Assembly: GCA_950295325.1 (NCBI GenBank)
Contig: OX485803.1
Span: 25,730,001-25,794,000 of the forward strand
Reading direction: 5' to 3'
From: Polytrichum commune
Taxonomy: Eukaryota; Streptophyta; Polytrichopsida; Polytrichales; Polytrichaceae
DNA: 64,000 nt
Shown one piece after another: positions 32,501 to 42,649 of the stretch. Each line of letters opens with the position of its first letter. Positions within the stretch are counted from its first letter, which is position 1. The notes below the pieces were generated by a model, which saw only the letters and a program-made list of their open reading frames with translations, searched no databases and was not told the DNA's origin. A program made the translations under genes and the position numbers.

Positions 32501-35235
32501 ACCTGGAGGACATGTCCCTCCCGAGGACGGACATCAACATGCCCGTCGACGAAGGCATGCCCGCCATGGAGACGGACGACGACGAGCCCGCGCCCTCCTA
32601 CAACGTCGAGGCGATCCTCCGATCCTTGGACGTCACTCCTCTCCGCATTTTGGCGCCGTCGGGAAATCCATCCGACGTGCAAGGGACTCCGGGTGGATAC
32701 ACGGGGTCGTCGGCGGGGACAACCCAAGATGTCCTCCCCGCGAGAACGTCTGGAGCAGAGGCATTCGGCACTCCCGGGGGATGCTCAACATCCGTGTCGC
32801 CCAGGCCGATCGTGGTTCCCAAGATGGAGAACCTCGACCTTCTGGACCAACGGTCCCGACCGACGTTGGACCAGTACCGCAACACGAGGCGGAGGATGAA
32901 GAAGACCCCCTACGTGGAGCTGCCTCCGGGGGCAATCATCGAGGTCTCCGATGAGGACGAGGGCGACATGGAGATCATGGTCGAGCTGGGGGTAGACTTT
33001 GACAAAAACAAGAGGGTCAAAGAGGAGGCGTTGTCCGTCGCCGAGCTTAACGCCAAGCTCGAGCAAAAGATGAAGGAGGACATGGCGAAGGCGGCAGAGG
33101 AGAATGCCAAGAAAATGTTCGCAATTCAGGAGGAGCTGAGGCAGTCGAACAAGAAGACGGACGCCATCCTCGCCATGCTCCAGCGTATGCAGAGCTTCTC
33201 GGCGCCCCCCCAGCCGGCCTACCCCTTCACTGGAGGATACCCCTCCCAATCCCCTCCACCGGGCATGTTCACCGGAGGGCCTTCCCGCCAGCAGGCGCCC
33301 CACCCCACGCCTATTGGCACTCCTCCGCCACCAGAGGTTCCCTCGACCACCTCCCACGATGTTGTGGCGGCGGCCATCCAGGAGGACGAGGATTTACGAA
33401 CGCGCGTTCGTGAATCTTCAGGTCCTCCAGTCCTCACCCCTCCCCCTTCAAGGGTAGGACTGCCCTCATACACCGATGCATCGTCTTTCACCGTCGTCCC
33501 CAGGGTAGTAGACAGACATGGCGATGACTCTGCGCGACACACTGACATGGTCATTGTGGAGGACACGCAGGGGAGCCCCAATGATGCACCAGGGGTGCAT
33601 GGGATGGACGTGGAAGAAACCCATGCGGCGTGGATGGAGGATGTCAGGATGGACGCGCTCGACCTGGGCGCCGAGGAAGAAGACGCGCTGCGCATCCAGG
33701 CGACACAGGCCTCTCAACCGGAGCGTGAGGCAGAGGCCATGGAGACAGAGGCGGCTGCAGCTGTGGAGGTTACGAACGCGCGTTCGTTAATCGTTGAGGA
33801 GGGACCTGCTGCTCGGTCCAGCGCCGCTACCCCTCCCCCCGATGACGAGGTAACTCTCCTCTGAGAATACCATTTTTTAACGAACGCGAGTTCGTAACCT
33901 CTCTAACATCGCGATGTTTTTATCTTCATCGACATCCAGTGGCCTTGCGAGAGCCCTCTTCAGCGGTCCCCCTTAGGGCCGAACAGTTTTGTAGGACACG
34001 GCATCATTTTGCCTTAGGAAAATGTGATAGACTATCACGTGAGAAATGTAAATATTCAACGGATTAATATATGAGCCTATGTTATCTGCATCGCGTTGCT
34101 TCAAATTCTCTGCCCTCGACCCCTTCTCGTATGTTGTATATGTTGATGAGATTATGTTGATTCTTGCATACCCACCTCATTCGCGAACGCTCGTTCGTGA
34201 AAGGCTGCGACCCACTGTCCACCTCATTCGCGAATGACCGCTCATTAATGTACGTGTAGCCGCGCTCACGAACGAGCGCTCGTAAATGATGCGCACCGCC
34301 CCCGCAGCCTTCATTCACGAACGCTCGTTCGCAAGTGTGCCCTTGAGCACATTTTCCTTGCACTCTCCTCACTTCCTCGTCTTTCCCCATAATGCACCGT
34401 CTTCATTTTCTACGCAAAATTTCATTATTGGATCATAGAATTAAACTAGTCGCGTTGTTCATCACAGGACCCCCCGGAGATTGGTCGCAACCCCTCTACC
34501 AGTGGACCTCCCACCCGGAACAAACCTTTCATCGTTTTTGACCTCAACGGGGTGTTGTGTCACACCCAACACATCCCAAGGGTCCCCACGCGTCCCTTCC
34601 GTCACCCCGACGAAAGGGACTACGACGGCGAGCTCGACACCCTCATTAACCGCAAGGCTGTCCGCGCCCGTCCCGGCTTGCGTGACTTCCTTCGCGAGGT
34701 GGTCGAGTTCGCTCACGTCATTGTGTGGAGCTCCATGTTCATGGAGAACACCGAGCCCATCGTGCACTTCTTGTTCCGCGATCTCCCGAGCCCTTGCCTC
34801 GTCCTCGGCCAAGAGGACTGCGACGAGCTGCTCGACGAGAAAGGTCAACCGGTGCCCAAGTTTGGCGGTCGGGGCGGAGGACAACAGTTCCTCAAGGTCC
34901 TCCGCTCGAGACTCTGGCGAGGCGTCCCCCGTCTGCAAGGGACGCCGCACGGGTGGTGGCCGACTCCAGAGAACACCGTCCTCATCGACGACAGCCCCAC
35001 CAAGAGCGTCTTGAACCCCCCGGGCAACGTCATCTTCCCAGACACTTGGACCGGCGATAGGCAAGACACATTTTTGGTCGATAGGCTAGCCCCCTACCTT
35101 AGAAGGCTCGTGCTCCACGCCGGTAGCATACCATTTTTTGTTAGGTCCAACCCCTTCGGCAATGCGGCGCTAAGCCCCCGCGATAATGTATTCAAGAGCA
35201 TCATGAGGCTCGCCAAACTCAATAAATTGATTTGA
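29533..35235 (+). CDS. 1,605-residue multidomain protein: DGQH/ParB-like, methyltransferase-like motif, coiled coil, FCP1-like HAD
   Basis: Exons 29533-30828, 30950-32275, 32422-33849 and 34468-35235 join in phase 0 (432+442+476+255 codons). Residues 1-160 are unrecognised. A basic linker (KKKKSPRKPS, PSKRTREEME) suggests nuclear targeting. At about residue 334, FWIIDGQHSLEAS resembles the DGQH/DGHHR motif of ParB/DGQHR-type domains. At about 860, GETVYNVCGGSKFMYAAM recalls the glycine motif of SAM-dependent DNA methyltransferases, without its usual Asp. A charged coiled coil spans about 1070-1134 and a Pro-rich linker follows. The C-terminus has FIVFDLNGVLCHT (about 1370), VWSSM and LIDDSPTKS, the order of motifs in FCP1/NIF-like HAD phosphatases. 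The second acidic residue of the first motif is Asn, as in some plant members. Exons are GC-rich against AT-rich surroundings. The intron 2 acceptor reads TG instead of AG. Exon joining is well supported; the function as one protein is inference. Confidence 0.65.
30829..30949 (+). other. intron 1, with two palindromes
   Basis: AAG|GTGAG donor and TTGCTGCAG|GC acceptor, 121 bases, phase 0. Palindromes at 30834-30855 (centre AA) and 30897-30918 (centre TG, ending CGTATTTT). The second ends 31 bases before the exon. Confidence 0.85.
32276..32421 (+). other. intron 2, with two palindromes and a mutated acceptor
   Basis: ATG|GTAAGC donor. Palindromes at 32295-32316 (CT) and 32368-32389 (CA, ending CGTATTTT as in intron 1). 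The expected acceptor, 32 bases after the second palindrome, reads CATATGCTG|GGGCTG where a CAG would be canonical. The next AG (32438) would leave the exon out of frame. Confidence 0.65.
33393..33414. repeat. palindrome inside coding exon 3
   Basis: Core ACGAACG-CG-CGTTCGT, read in frame as LRTRVRE in a Pro/Ser-rich linker of the multidomain protein. Confidence 0.95.
33770..33790. repeat. second palindrome inside coding exon 3
   Basis: Core ACGAACG-CG-CGTTCGT with TTA...TTAA flanks, read in frame as VTNARSL, about 60 bases before the intron 3 donor. Confidence 0.95.
33850..34467 (+). other. intron 3, with degenerate palindromes
   Basis: GACGAG|GTAACT donor and TTCATCACAG|GACCCC acceptor, 618 bases, phase 0. 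The junction restores PDDE-DPPEIG. It carries at least four imperfect palindromes (about 33878, 34180, 34263 and 34313), several with TTCGCGAACG or TCACGAACG variants. A diverged copy of its first roughly 500 bases lies at 24378-24860. Confidence 0.8.
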
Positions 35236-35346
35236 AATGCCTCCATGTCTTTGCTTGTATCATGTGGTTCACATTTACTAATGCTTGCTTCGTTTTTGGA
35301 TGTCTTTTGTTGTTGTGATTGTTGTTGTTCTTGTTCTTGCCCATAG

Positions 35347-36347
35347 TCTGCCCCCATATGCGACGCCCCTATGGTCGACGGCCCTTCCCGTCCCCTCTCG
35401 CCCCCTGCCTCCCCTTCCCGCGACGTCACGGGCTTCCAATTGCCATCCCTCTACCAGTTCTCGGCGGTCGACGCGGCCTCGGCCGTGGATTACTCCCGCG
35501 ACGTCGGCATCGACGACGGCGTCGTCAACAGCCCGCCCCCACCACTTGTCGCCCGCGCCTACGCCCCGTCGCCCTCCCCCCTCTCCAAGGAGAAACGGAC
35601 GCTCGTTCGTTTGGGACACCTCTCGCCCTCGAGGGACGACGCCGTCGCTCGTCGCGGGCCGAGCCGGCGTCTCCGCATGGAAGGCCCCCGTTGCCACACC
35701 TCCCCCGCCGACTCCGTTCCTCCCCCCGCAACGTCCTCCGCGATCGTGGGCCCTCCACGCCTCGACTCCCCCCCGCCATCCAACATAATTGCAATAGTTC
35801 CATCGGCTCCGGATGCTCCCGTCGACGCCCCCCTCGTTCCCACCGTTCCCCGCATGGACGTCCCCAAAGCCAAGGTGCCCTCCTCAACCCTGAACCCCTT
35901 TCTCGCTTTTGCTTTCCTTGTCTTCCGTTTGCGTGCCGTTCTCTTTACGAGCGCCCATCCCAAACCGCCCTCATTATTTTCCCCACTCCATTCCTATTCT
36001 TATCTTCCTATGACGTTGTTTCGCAGGTGGTTACCCGCTCGCTTGGTGCCCGGCCCTCCTCCACGTCCTCCTTGGATAGGCACGCCCTCAAGGCCGCATC
36101 TTCCGAGTCCGATCGTTGTCTGGCCCTCCGGAGAAGCGCAAGACGTTCCCTTTCGCAAACACCCTCGCATTCTACTTATAATACCACCTCTTACAATTCG
36201 GGAGCGCGTCCTGAAACATGCAAGAACGACACATATTCCTGTCCAGGCAACACACAAGGATACAGTCGTGGGCCTGAGATTTTTAGAGCCATGGAGGCCG
36301 CCAAAAAAAAGGGCTTAGCCGCAAAAAAAAATAATGGGTCGGACTAG
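35347..36347 (+). CDS. hypothetical Pro/Ser-rich protein, two exons (start exon not found)
   Basis: Frame 35347-35874 follows a good acceptor (TTCTTGCCCATAG|TCT) and is joined in phase 0 to 36027-36347 across a GTGCCC...TTTCGCAG intron, giving 282 codons before TAG. Codons are GC-ending like those of the upstream gene. The product is Pro/Ser/Asp-rich, with no recognised domain and a basic tail (AAKKKGLAAKKNNGSD). The first ATG in frame is at 35371. It begins 111 bases after the stop of the multidomain gene and may be a downstream gene or an alternative 3' part of it. A decayed palindrome lies in the coding part at 35591-35610 (read as KRTLVRL) and a half-site lies in the intron. Confidence 0.45.
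35591..35610. repeat. diverged palindrome in coding sequence
   Basis: GAAACGGACGCTCGTTCGTTT differs from the consensus by one or two bases in the left arm. Confidence 0.7.
35875..36026 (+). other. intron of the 35.3-36.3 kb reading frame
   Basis: GCCAAG|GTGCCC donor and GTTTCGCAG|GTGGTT acceptor, 152 bases, phase 0, T/C-rich. It contains the half-palindrome TTTACGAGCGCC near 35944. Confidence 0.6.
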
Positions 36348-36832
36348 TGTGACGTCTAGAAGCGTACTAGTGGGACGGACTCCCTAAATGGGCTTAGGTG
36401 TAGAACATATTTAAGTGCTTACTTTCTATGCTATTCCAAGTTACTCAAGACATTGATGGTATTTCCATTATAATTGTATTTCAATCCCAATTAATTCATT
36501 CAACTTCCATTCATTCTTCGCACCTTCCCTTCCATTCATAACGAGTTGTGATTTCATACGCAACTATTTTCATGTATGCCTCACATTTTTGTTCACTTCC
36601 ATGCCTTTATGTATAATAATAGTAGCATACCATTATACATATGGAATTTTTAGTCGTCATTACTGGTCCAATTTTGAAAGGTGCATCCTTATATAGTCTC
36701 ATAATCAACAAAAAGTCTCCAAATACCGAATATAGTGTTACCTTCTACGGATATAAGTATAAAAGGCATAGCAACAATGACATGGTAGTGCTATTGTAGT
36801 GCCGTAGCATAGCCTAGGTAGGAGAAGAAGTA

Positions 36833-37187
36833 CACTAAATATGATATTTAGTGTCACCAATTCTAATTGTCTTGCTCAATACTAATTGTAAACCGTAGTA
36901 TAAGTGTCACCAACACTAATTGTTAACCCAACATTATTTGGCATTCCTTGTGAATTTTGGGGGGATTATAGATTTACAGTGTTGCAAATACTGTCATTTA
37001 CCAAGTGATTTTTTCATCCAAATTTCACTCATCCATGACAATAGTTCATCACAAGTTGCTGACGAGAGAAGGTAGGGTTTTGGCCAATGGATGAACTCAT
37101 CCATCACCCATGACAATATTTGTTCACTTATTCATAAGAGTGTCATCCAAAAAGTTACCATAGTGGCATTAAATACCATATTTAGTG
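36833..37187. mobile_element. MITE with palindromic ends (CACTAAATA family)
   Basis: Left end CACTAAATATGATATTTAGTG is itself a palindrome. Right end is CATATTTAGTG. TA flanks both ends. The interior shares the CACCAATTCTAATTG and GATTTACAGTGTTGCAA segments with the copies at 43718 and 47844. Confidence 0.75.
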
Positions 37188-37262
37188 TAGTCCTTTTAGC
37201 GGTGGCTGGGATTACCAGAATAAGCTAGTATTGAAGGTACCGGGCCTAAAAAGGCTAACGTA

Positions 37263-37485
37263 CACTAAATATGATATTTAGTGTCACTTATTATTTGGAG
37301 TTACACCGAGCTATTTTTTTCTTACTAATGATGTATTTTTTTACCAAGTAGAGTTGTTAATGTTCTATAATGTCGAAACAACTATTTTGACATTTGTTGC
37401 CAAAATATGAGATACATACGGTAGTAAATAGATATATCATAGCGTACTTCCAAATAGTAAGTGACACTAAATATCATACTTAGTG
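37263..37485. mobile_element. MITE with palindromic ends, short subtype
   Basis: Ends CACTAAATATGATATTTAGTGTCACTTA.. and ..TAAGTGACACTAAATATCATACTTAGTG, TA at both sides, 223 bp. It is nearly the same length as the copy at 54014. Confidence 0.85.
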
Positions 37486-37489
37486 TAGT

Positions 37490-39480
37490 TAGCAATATAG
37501 TAGGGTCCTCTACTTGTAAAGGAAGTAAGTTGCACTAGGAATAAAGCCTTGCACTTGTAGTAAGGTAAGGTGGATGAACATAAGTCATAAACGACAAACA
37601 AGATAACATAAATTGTACTATGAGAGATGGTACTAACCCGGTATTTAACAAACCATGTAGCACTATGAAGGGGTAATGGACGGTCTAATGAAAATGACCA
37701 GTTCTATTAGGGGGCATAATATTCTTCAATATATATCTCAATATACTAATGAATAAATATTATAAAACTAGCAACTCTCGTGTCAAAATGAATACTTGTG
37801 ATGAAGTCATGTTCTATAGAAAATTATCATAGAGCCCCCCCCCCCCTTTAATTTTAATGTTCACTAATGTAATCAAGGACCTCAACTCTTGAATTAATTT
37901 TAAAACATATTATTAATGATGCAATGCATATTTTTCTTGAATGATTTTTATAGATTGCAATTCAGATAGAGCCTAAGGGAGAACCAATGGATACCCTACA
38001 TGCACATCATGTCTCCCTGGGACATGTTAGATATCCTAAGCATCTCATGTTTGATTTCTCACTTCCAACAAGTAATATGATTTAGTGCTTTAAGTACTAG
38101 GTTGAGTATCGTAGACATGGAAACCTCATCTAGTACTCAAAACTCTAAACATAGTTGATGTTTTTTTCCGTAATTGAAGCTTGAGGGCAACACATGCTAA
38201 AAAGCAAATGAATGATCATTCCAAGTATTTTTTTCATTTAGGATTTAGTCTTATTACGACCATTTTTTCATGTCTTTACTTTCCGAATGTAACTATGATT
38301 GACCCCAGATGTAATCAAAGCTTGGCTTATTTGCCTACAACTTGCTTAGATATGTGCTTCAAAAATATAAACAAATGTAATGTGCAGTGTAATATGAGCG
38401 TTGGAGTCCTCAAAATATAAATTTCCCAATTTCATGTATGCTACACTAGACATCTCCAACATCCTCAAATGTGTGAGTTTCATTCCTATTTGCGCTCGTA
38501 TTTATGCTCATAGTCAATTATGTTGAGGGTTTGGCATGCTTTGTTGAGGTGACCTCCCCATGTGTTCATGTCAAGACAATCCTTCAAACTCTCTACGTAG
38601 TTGTCAACTTTAGGTGACGATGACCCTATGAGTTACAATATCTTCTTAATGTGAAATTTTATTTACATTATGACATTTAGCATGGCATGGTGGGATACTT
38701 GAGATGATAGTCAAGTTACGTTTTAGTATATAACAAGAAGATGTTATTGAGCATACTAACGACAAGTGTCATGTGTTTACATTTTAGTATGCAAGAGGAA
38801 GATGTTTTTGAGCATACTAATCCCAAGTGTCATTAGTGTACACTTTACTCAACTTGTAGACAATTGTGTAACATGAGCAGTCACCTCATAACACTATTGA
38901 ACATACTCATGGCAAGATATTAGTAAACGCACTTGAATGCCAAGCGTCATGAGGCCACACTAATAATAGAATTGGTGATCATTAGTATAACCTAGCATAT
39001 GCTTCTAAAAAGGGTAAGTGACTCTATAACACATGTGACACAAAATACCATAAATGATGTAGCTCCATGGCCACAGTGATAGTTAAGTCAACTAAGCTTA
39101 GGACTCAACTCAACTCTTAACTTAACTGCCTCTTGAAGTTGAGTTTAAACTCTTCCTTTCATGATTTGTTCGTTAGGGAGCTATAAGACGCCTTAAGGTC
39201 AAATTATGTCATGCTTAGCTAATCCTAACTCTAGCTAGGTTTAGTGCAACCTCAAATTCTAGTTGACTTTAGGTTAACTAGCACTTCACTGACACTGGTC
39301 GGGACCTAAGGTATGTGGCCCTCATGTAATCACACTTCTCGATGGAATGAACACATGTATATATATTGAGTGATGTATTGCCAATTGCAAAGATGGTAAT
39401 TTAGGGATGTTTCATGAACATGCATCAAGAAAACTTGTGCTATGATGAGATTCGACATCTATGCAAACAATATTTTATGT
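37490..39480. other. AT-rich stretch, no gene seen
   Basis: No supported gene. There is a poly-C run at about 37836. A direct repeat of about 66 bases lies at 38715-38845 (AAGATGTTNTTGAGCATACTAA then CAAGTGTCAT, twice). Confidence 0.6.
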
Positions 39481-39499
39481 GAGCATATTAATCATTCAT

Positions 39500-40985
39500 A
39501 TAGAGTTGGAAGTGTCCACAGTAGGAGGCCACATACCCCATATATATATATATATATGTACTTTTATAACTTGATGTTCAGTGCAAACACTTTGAGTTCT
39601 TCCCTTTGGACTTTGATCACTTTTGCAACATCTTTGCTCCGATTGGAAAACTAAAAATTACAGTCTTTGTGACTCGCAACTTTTACAGTGTTGGGCACTT
39701 ATAACTGACAAACCCAATTTTGACTAGTCAAATTTGAAGTTGGAAAGAAAAAAAAACTCATTTATTAATCAATTTAATCTACACTACACTACACCCTTGG
39801 CTCCTCACCCATCCCTTTGCTTATTCTCTCTCCCAAAAAAGAAGTATAGTCCACCTCAAGATCAACAAGCATGCGCCACACTTTCAAGCAAAAGCAATAG
39901 AACCTATTATGTAGGTTCTCAAGTGTCTAGCCAAAAAGAAAAAGGCTCCTCTAATTGATTGGTTTGTGATGAAAACATAAAAGACCAAAGCATCTTATGT
40001 TCATTTTCATTAGCACTCGTTTATCAATACCAATAATTTGCTAATTTGCCTTATCCTTGAACATCTATGGCTCCGTGGAAAAAATAAAAAATAATTCAAA
40101 TTGGAAAATGACAAAATGAAGCCAGATCTTTCTCCACATTCCAACATTGTGTCTAACTAGTGTGCAACATTCTCCTTAGCAATTCTCGCAAACGGAAAAA
40201 AAAATAAAAAAATGCTAGTTCTAAGTGTCTAGCATTGTTGTTCAGAGTTCCAAATGAGACAACTCCTAAGCTAATCCAACATCCATAAATGTTTGTGAAG
40301 TTGGAAGTGTGAGTCCACAATAGGAGGCCACATACCATATATATATCCTTCTATAACTTGATGATCAGTGTAAACACTTTCAATTCTTCCCTTTGGACTT
40401 TGATAACTTTTGCATCCGTGCTCCGTTTCTAAAACTAAAAATGACAAGTCTTTGTGACTCGCAACTTCTAGTTTGGAGTTCCAGATTGGACGACTCCCAA
40501 ACCAATCCAACAACCAGAAATATCTGTGGAATTGGAAGTGTGAGTCCACAGTAGGAGACCACATACCATATATACATAGATCCTTCTATAACTTGATGAT
40601 GCTTGATAACTTTTGCATCCGTGCTCCGATTCGAAAATGAAAAATGACAAGCCTTTGTGACTCGCAACTTCTAGTTCGAAGTTCCAGATGAGACGGCTCC
40701 TGAGCCAATCCAGCAGCCAGAAATGTCTGTGGAATTGGAAAGTGTGTGTCCACAGTAGGAGACCACATACCATATATATATAGATCCTTCTATAACTTGA
40801 TGATGCTTGATAACTTTTGCATCCATGCTCCAATTCTAAAATGAAAAATGACAAGCCTTTGTGACTCGCAACTTCTAGTTCGAAATTCCAGATGGGACGG
40901 CTCCCGAGCCAATCCCACAGCCAGAAATGTCTGTGGAATTGGAAAGTGTGTGTCCACAGTGGGAGGCCACATACTGTCCATATAT
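39500..40985. repeat. tandem repeat, unit about 205-230 bp
   Basis: GTCCACARTAGGAGGCCACATACC recurs near 39514, 40313, 40545, 40748 and 40954. Each is followed by a TATA-rich run, CCTTCTATAACTTGATGAT, GATAACTTTTGCATCC, and ATGACAAGYCTTTGTGACTCGCAACTTCTAG. The last copies are most alike. The long minus-strand frame over it is a product of the repeat. Confidence 0.9.
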
Positions 40986-41039
40986 ATATATATATATATA
41001 TATAGGGAGAGAGAGAGATATATATATATCCATATATCC

Positions 41040-41480
41040 TACTAAGAGGATTATAGCGTGAGTGAGTGGAGGGGGGCAGGGCAGTGCAGGCACTTGAGTT
41101 GTGCATCAGAATTGCGGTGCTGGGGGTTTCGGCAGGTGGAGTTGGTTCACGTCCTTTTTCCTGCTGCTGTTCTTCAGAAGCCAAGCCAAGCCTTCCCTTC
41201 CCTTCTCTTCTGTTCTCTTCTGCTCTGTTCTGTTCTTCCTTTCAAACTTGGATTCAAGGTAGTTGGTTACGCCTGTGATGATCCATCCCCAGTACTTCTT
41301 TTTGTATGGAGTCAAGGACACAGTGTCCTCTGTCCATGGCTGCCTGCCTGCCTGCCTGCCCACCCTCTCACATGGCTCATCTTGTGCCTTGTGTCGTCAC
41401 TCTTCCTAACTGGATGCCTAATTGGATGCCTATATACCTTCATGCTTGAGTGGTATATATACATATATATATAGCAAGGC
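41040..41480. other. C/T-rich segment of unknown role
   Basis: Contains (TTCTG)n and (CTGC)n runs (41200-41240, 41340-41362). The composition resembles a plant 5' untranslated region, but no linked coding exon is visible. Confidence 0.25.
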
Positions 41481-42219
41481 TTGTAGTTAAGAACATACGT
41501 TAGATATATATATACGTACATATATAAGCATCATTTTAGGTTTAGTAGTTGACACGTTACACAAGCGGGAGGCGTTTTGTGATCGCTTTGAGAGATTGTG
41601 AATCTTCATTTTGGTCTTTTGCAACTTTACATCTCAACTTTCTATTTTGAATTTTGAAATGACGATCTTAATCAACATTCAAGTATATTTGGACAAACCA
41701 CTTGTCCAAAAATAATAAAGGAAAGGACGTGCCCTTGTGGGGACGAAAACTGCAAAAACAACAATAAAATGACCACAACTTCGAATGAACTTTGTCTTTC
41801 ATGTTCGCCAACCACCATATTTGTGTAGTTTTGTGTGTGTCACATTGGCGGTGGGAATCGTCCAGAATGCATGCACAAATCCAAGTATACTTAAACCCTT
41901 AGTTCCTTCACGACTCGTCCCCCGTTTATTGCAACTGGTAAAGACAACCGGTGGTCCGATCCAATGGCCGGAATCGTCTATGGAGTCTAAATTGCCCACA
42001 CTATTAAACAGCGCCACAATGCACATAATAAAAGGCACCTCAATCTCACTCACTCACTGACTACACATAATAGGTCCACATGTGTGGTGCTTCCGGATAA
42101 ACACTCCTGAGTGCGTCCTCAGGTAAACTAACTCCACCCTTACGCGATTAGCCTGGCGAGGGTAGGTATATCACACGCTCACATGGGGCTTTCCGAAAAG
42201 TGAGATTGCACGAAAGTAA

Positions 42220-42643
42220 GGTAGAAATACCATAACCTGTTAACCACCCTCTAGCCGTGCACTAGACCGCCGTCATAATGGTGAAGTGCCATTTCTAAAA
42301 CCGATCATGGTTCGGCAACAACTTCAGTGCGTGCACACTTAGTGTAGCCAATGGGAGTCAAGTGTTGATGTACTCCTGAGGTAACCGATTTAGGCGATGT
42401 TCTGTATGGAAATGCGGATTACCGTGTTCGGTGTAGAGAGAATCCAGTGAATGAGTAGGGGTTCGGACAACTTTCCACTTTGAAAAATTGTATCATTTTT
42501 TTGTATAGGGCAGAAAAACATGAAACCACTTGCATTCTTCATGAATCCTTCTCGTCTATCTCGGAAAATTGTCTCATGATTGCCAGACCCGATCTTCAAT
42601 GCGAACAAATCACCTTCTTTTCACGGGTTATGGTATTTCTACC
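42220..42643. repeat. inverted repeat pair, possible MITE
   Basis: GGTAGAAATACCATAACC at 42220-42237 is repeated as its exact complement at 42626-42643. The 424-bp interval has no gene. No target duplication was resolved. Confidence 0.5.
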
Positions 42644-42649
42644 TCAGTA

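Noticed and set aside
29602-33717. Long antisense and alternative frames over the multidomain gene
   Set aside because: Shadows of GC-rich exons. They cross intron boundaries and lack motifs.
21033-36347. Integrated large DNA virus hypothesis
   Set aside because: No viral hallmark genes (capsid, packaging ATPase, viral polymerase) are seen, and both genes have ordinary spliceosomal introns.
40468-41184. 238-codon minus-strand frame
   Set aside because: Its sequence follows the 205-230-bp tandem repeat, so the repeated peptide is a by-product.
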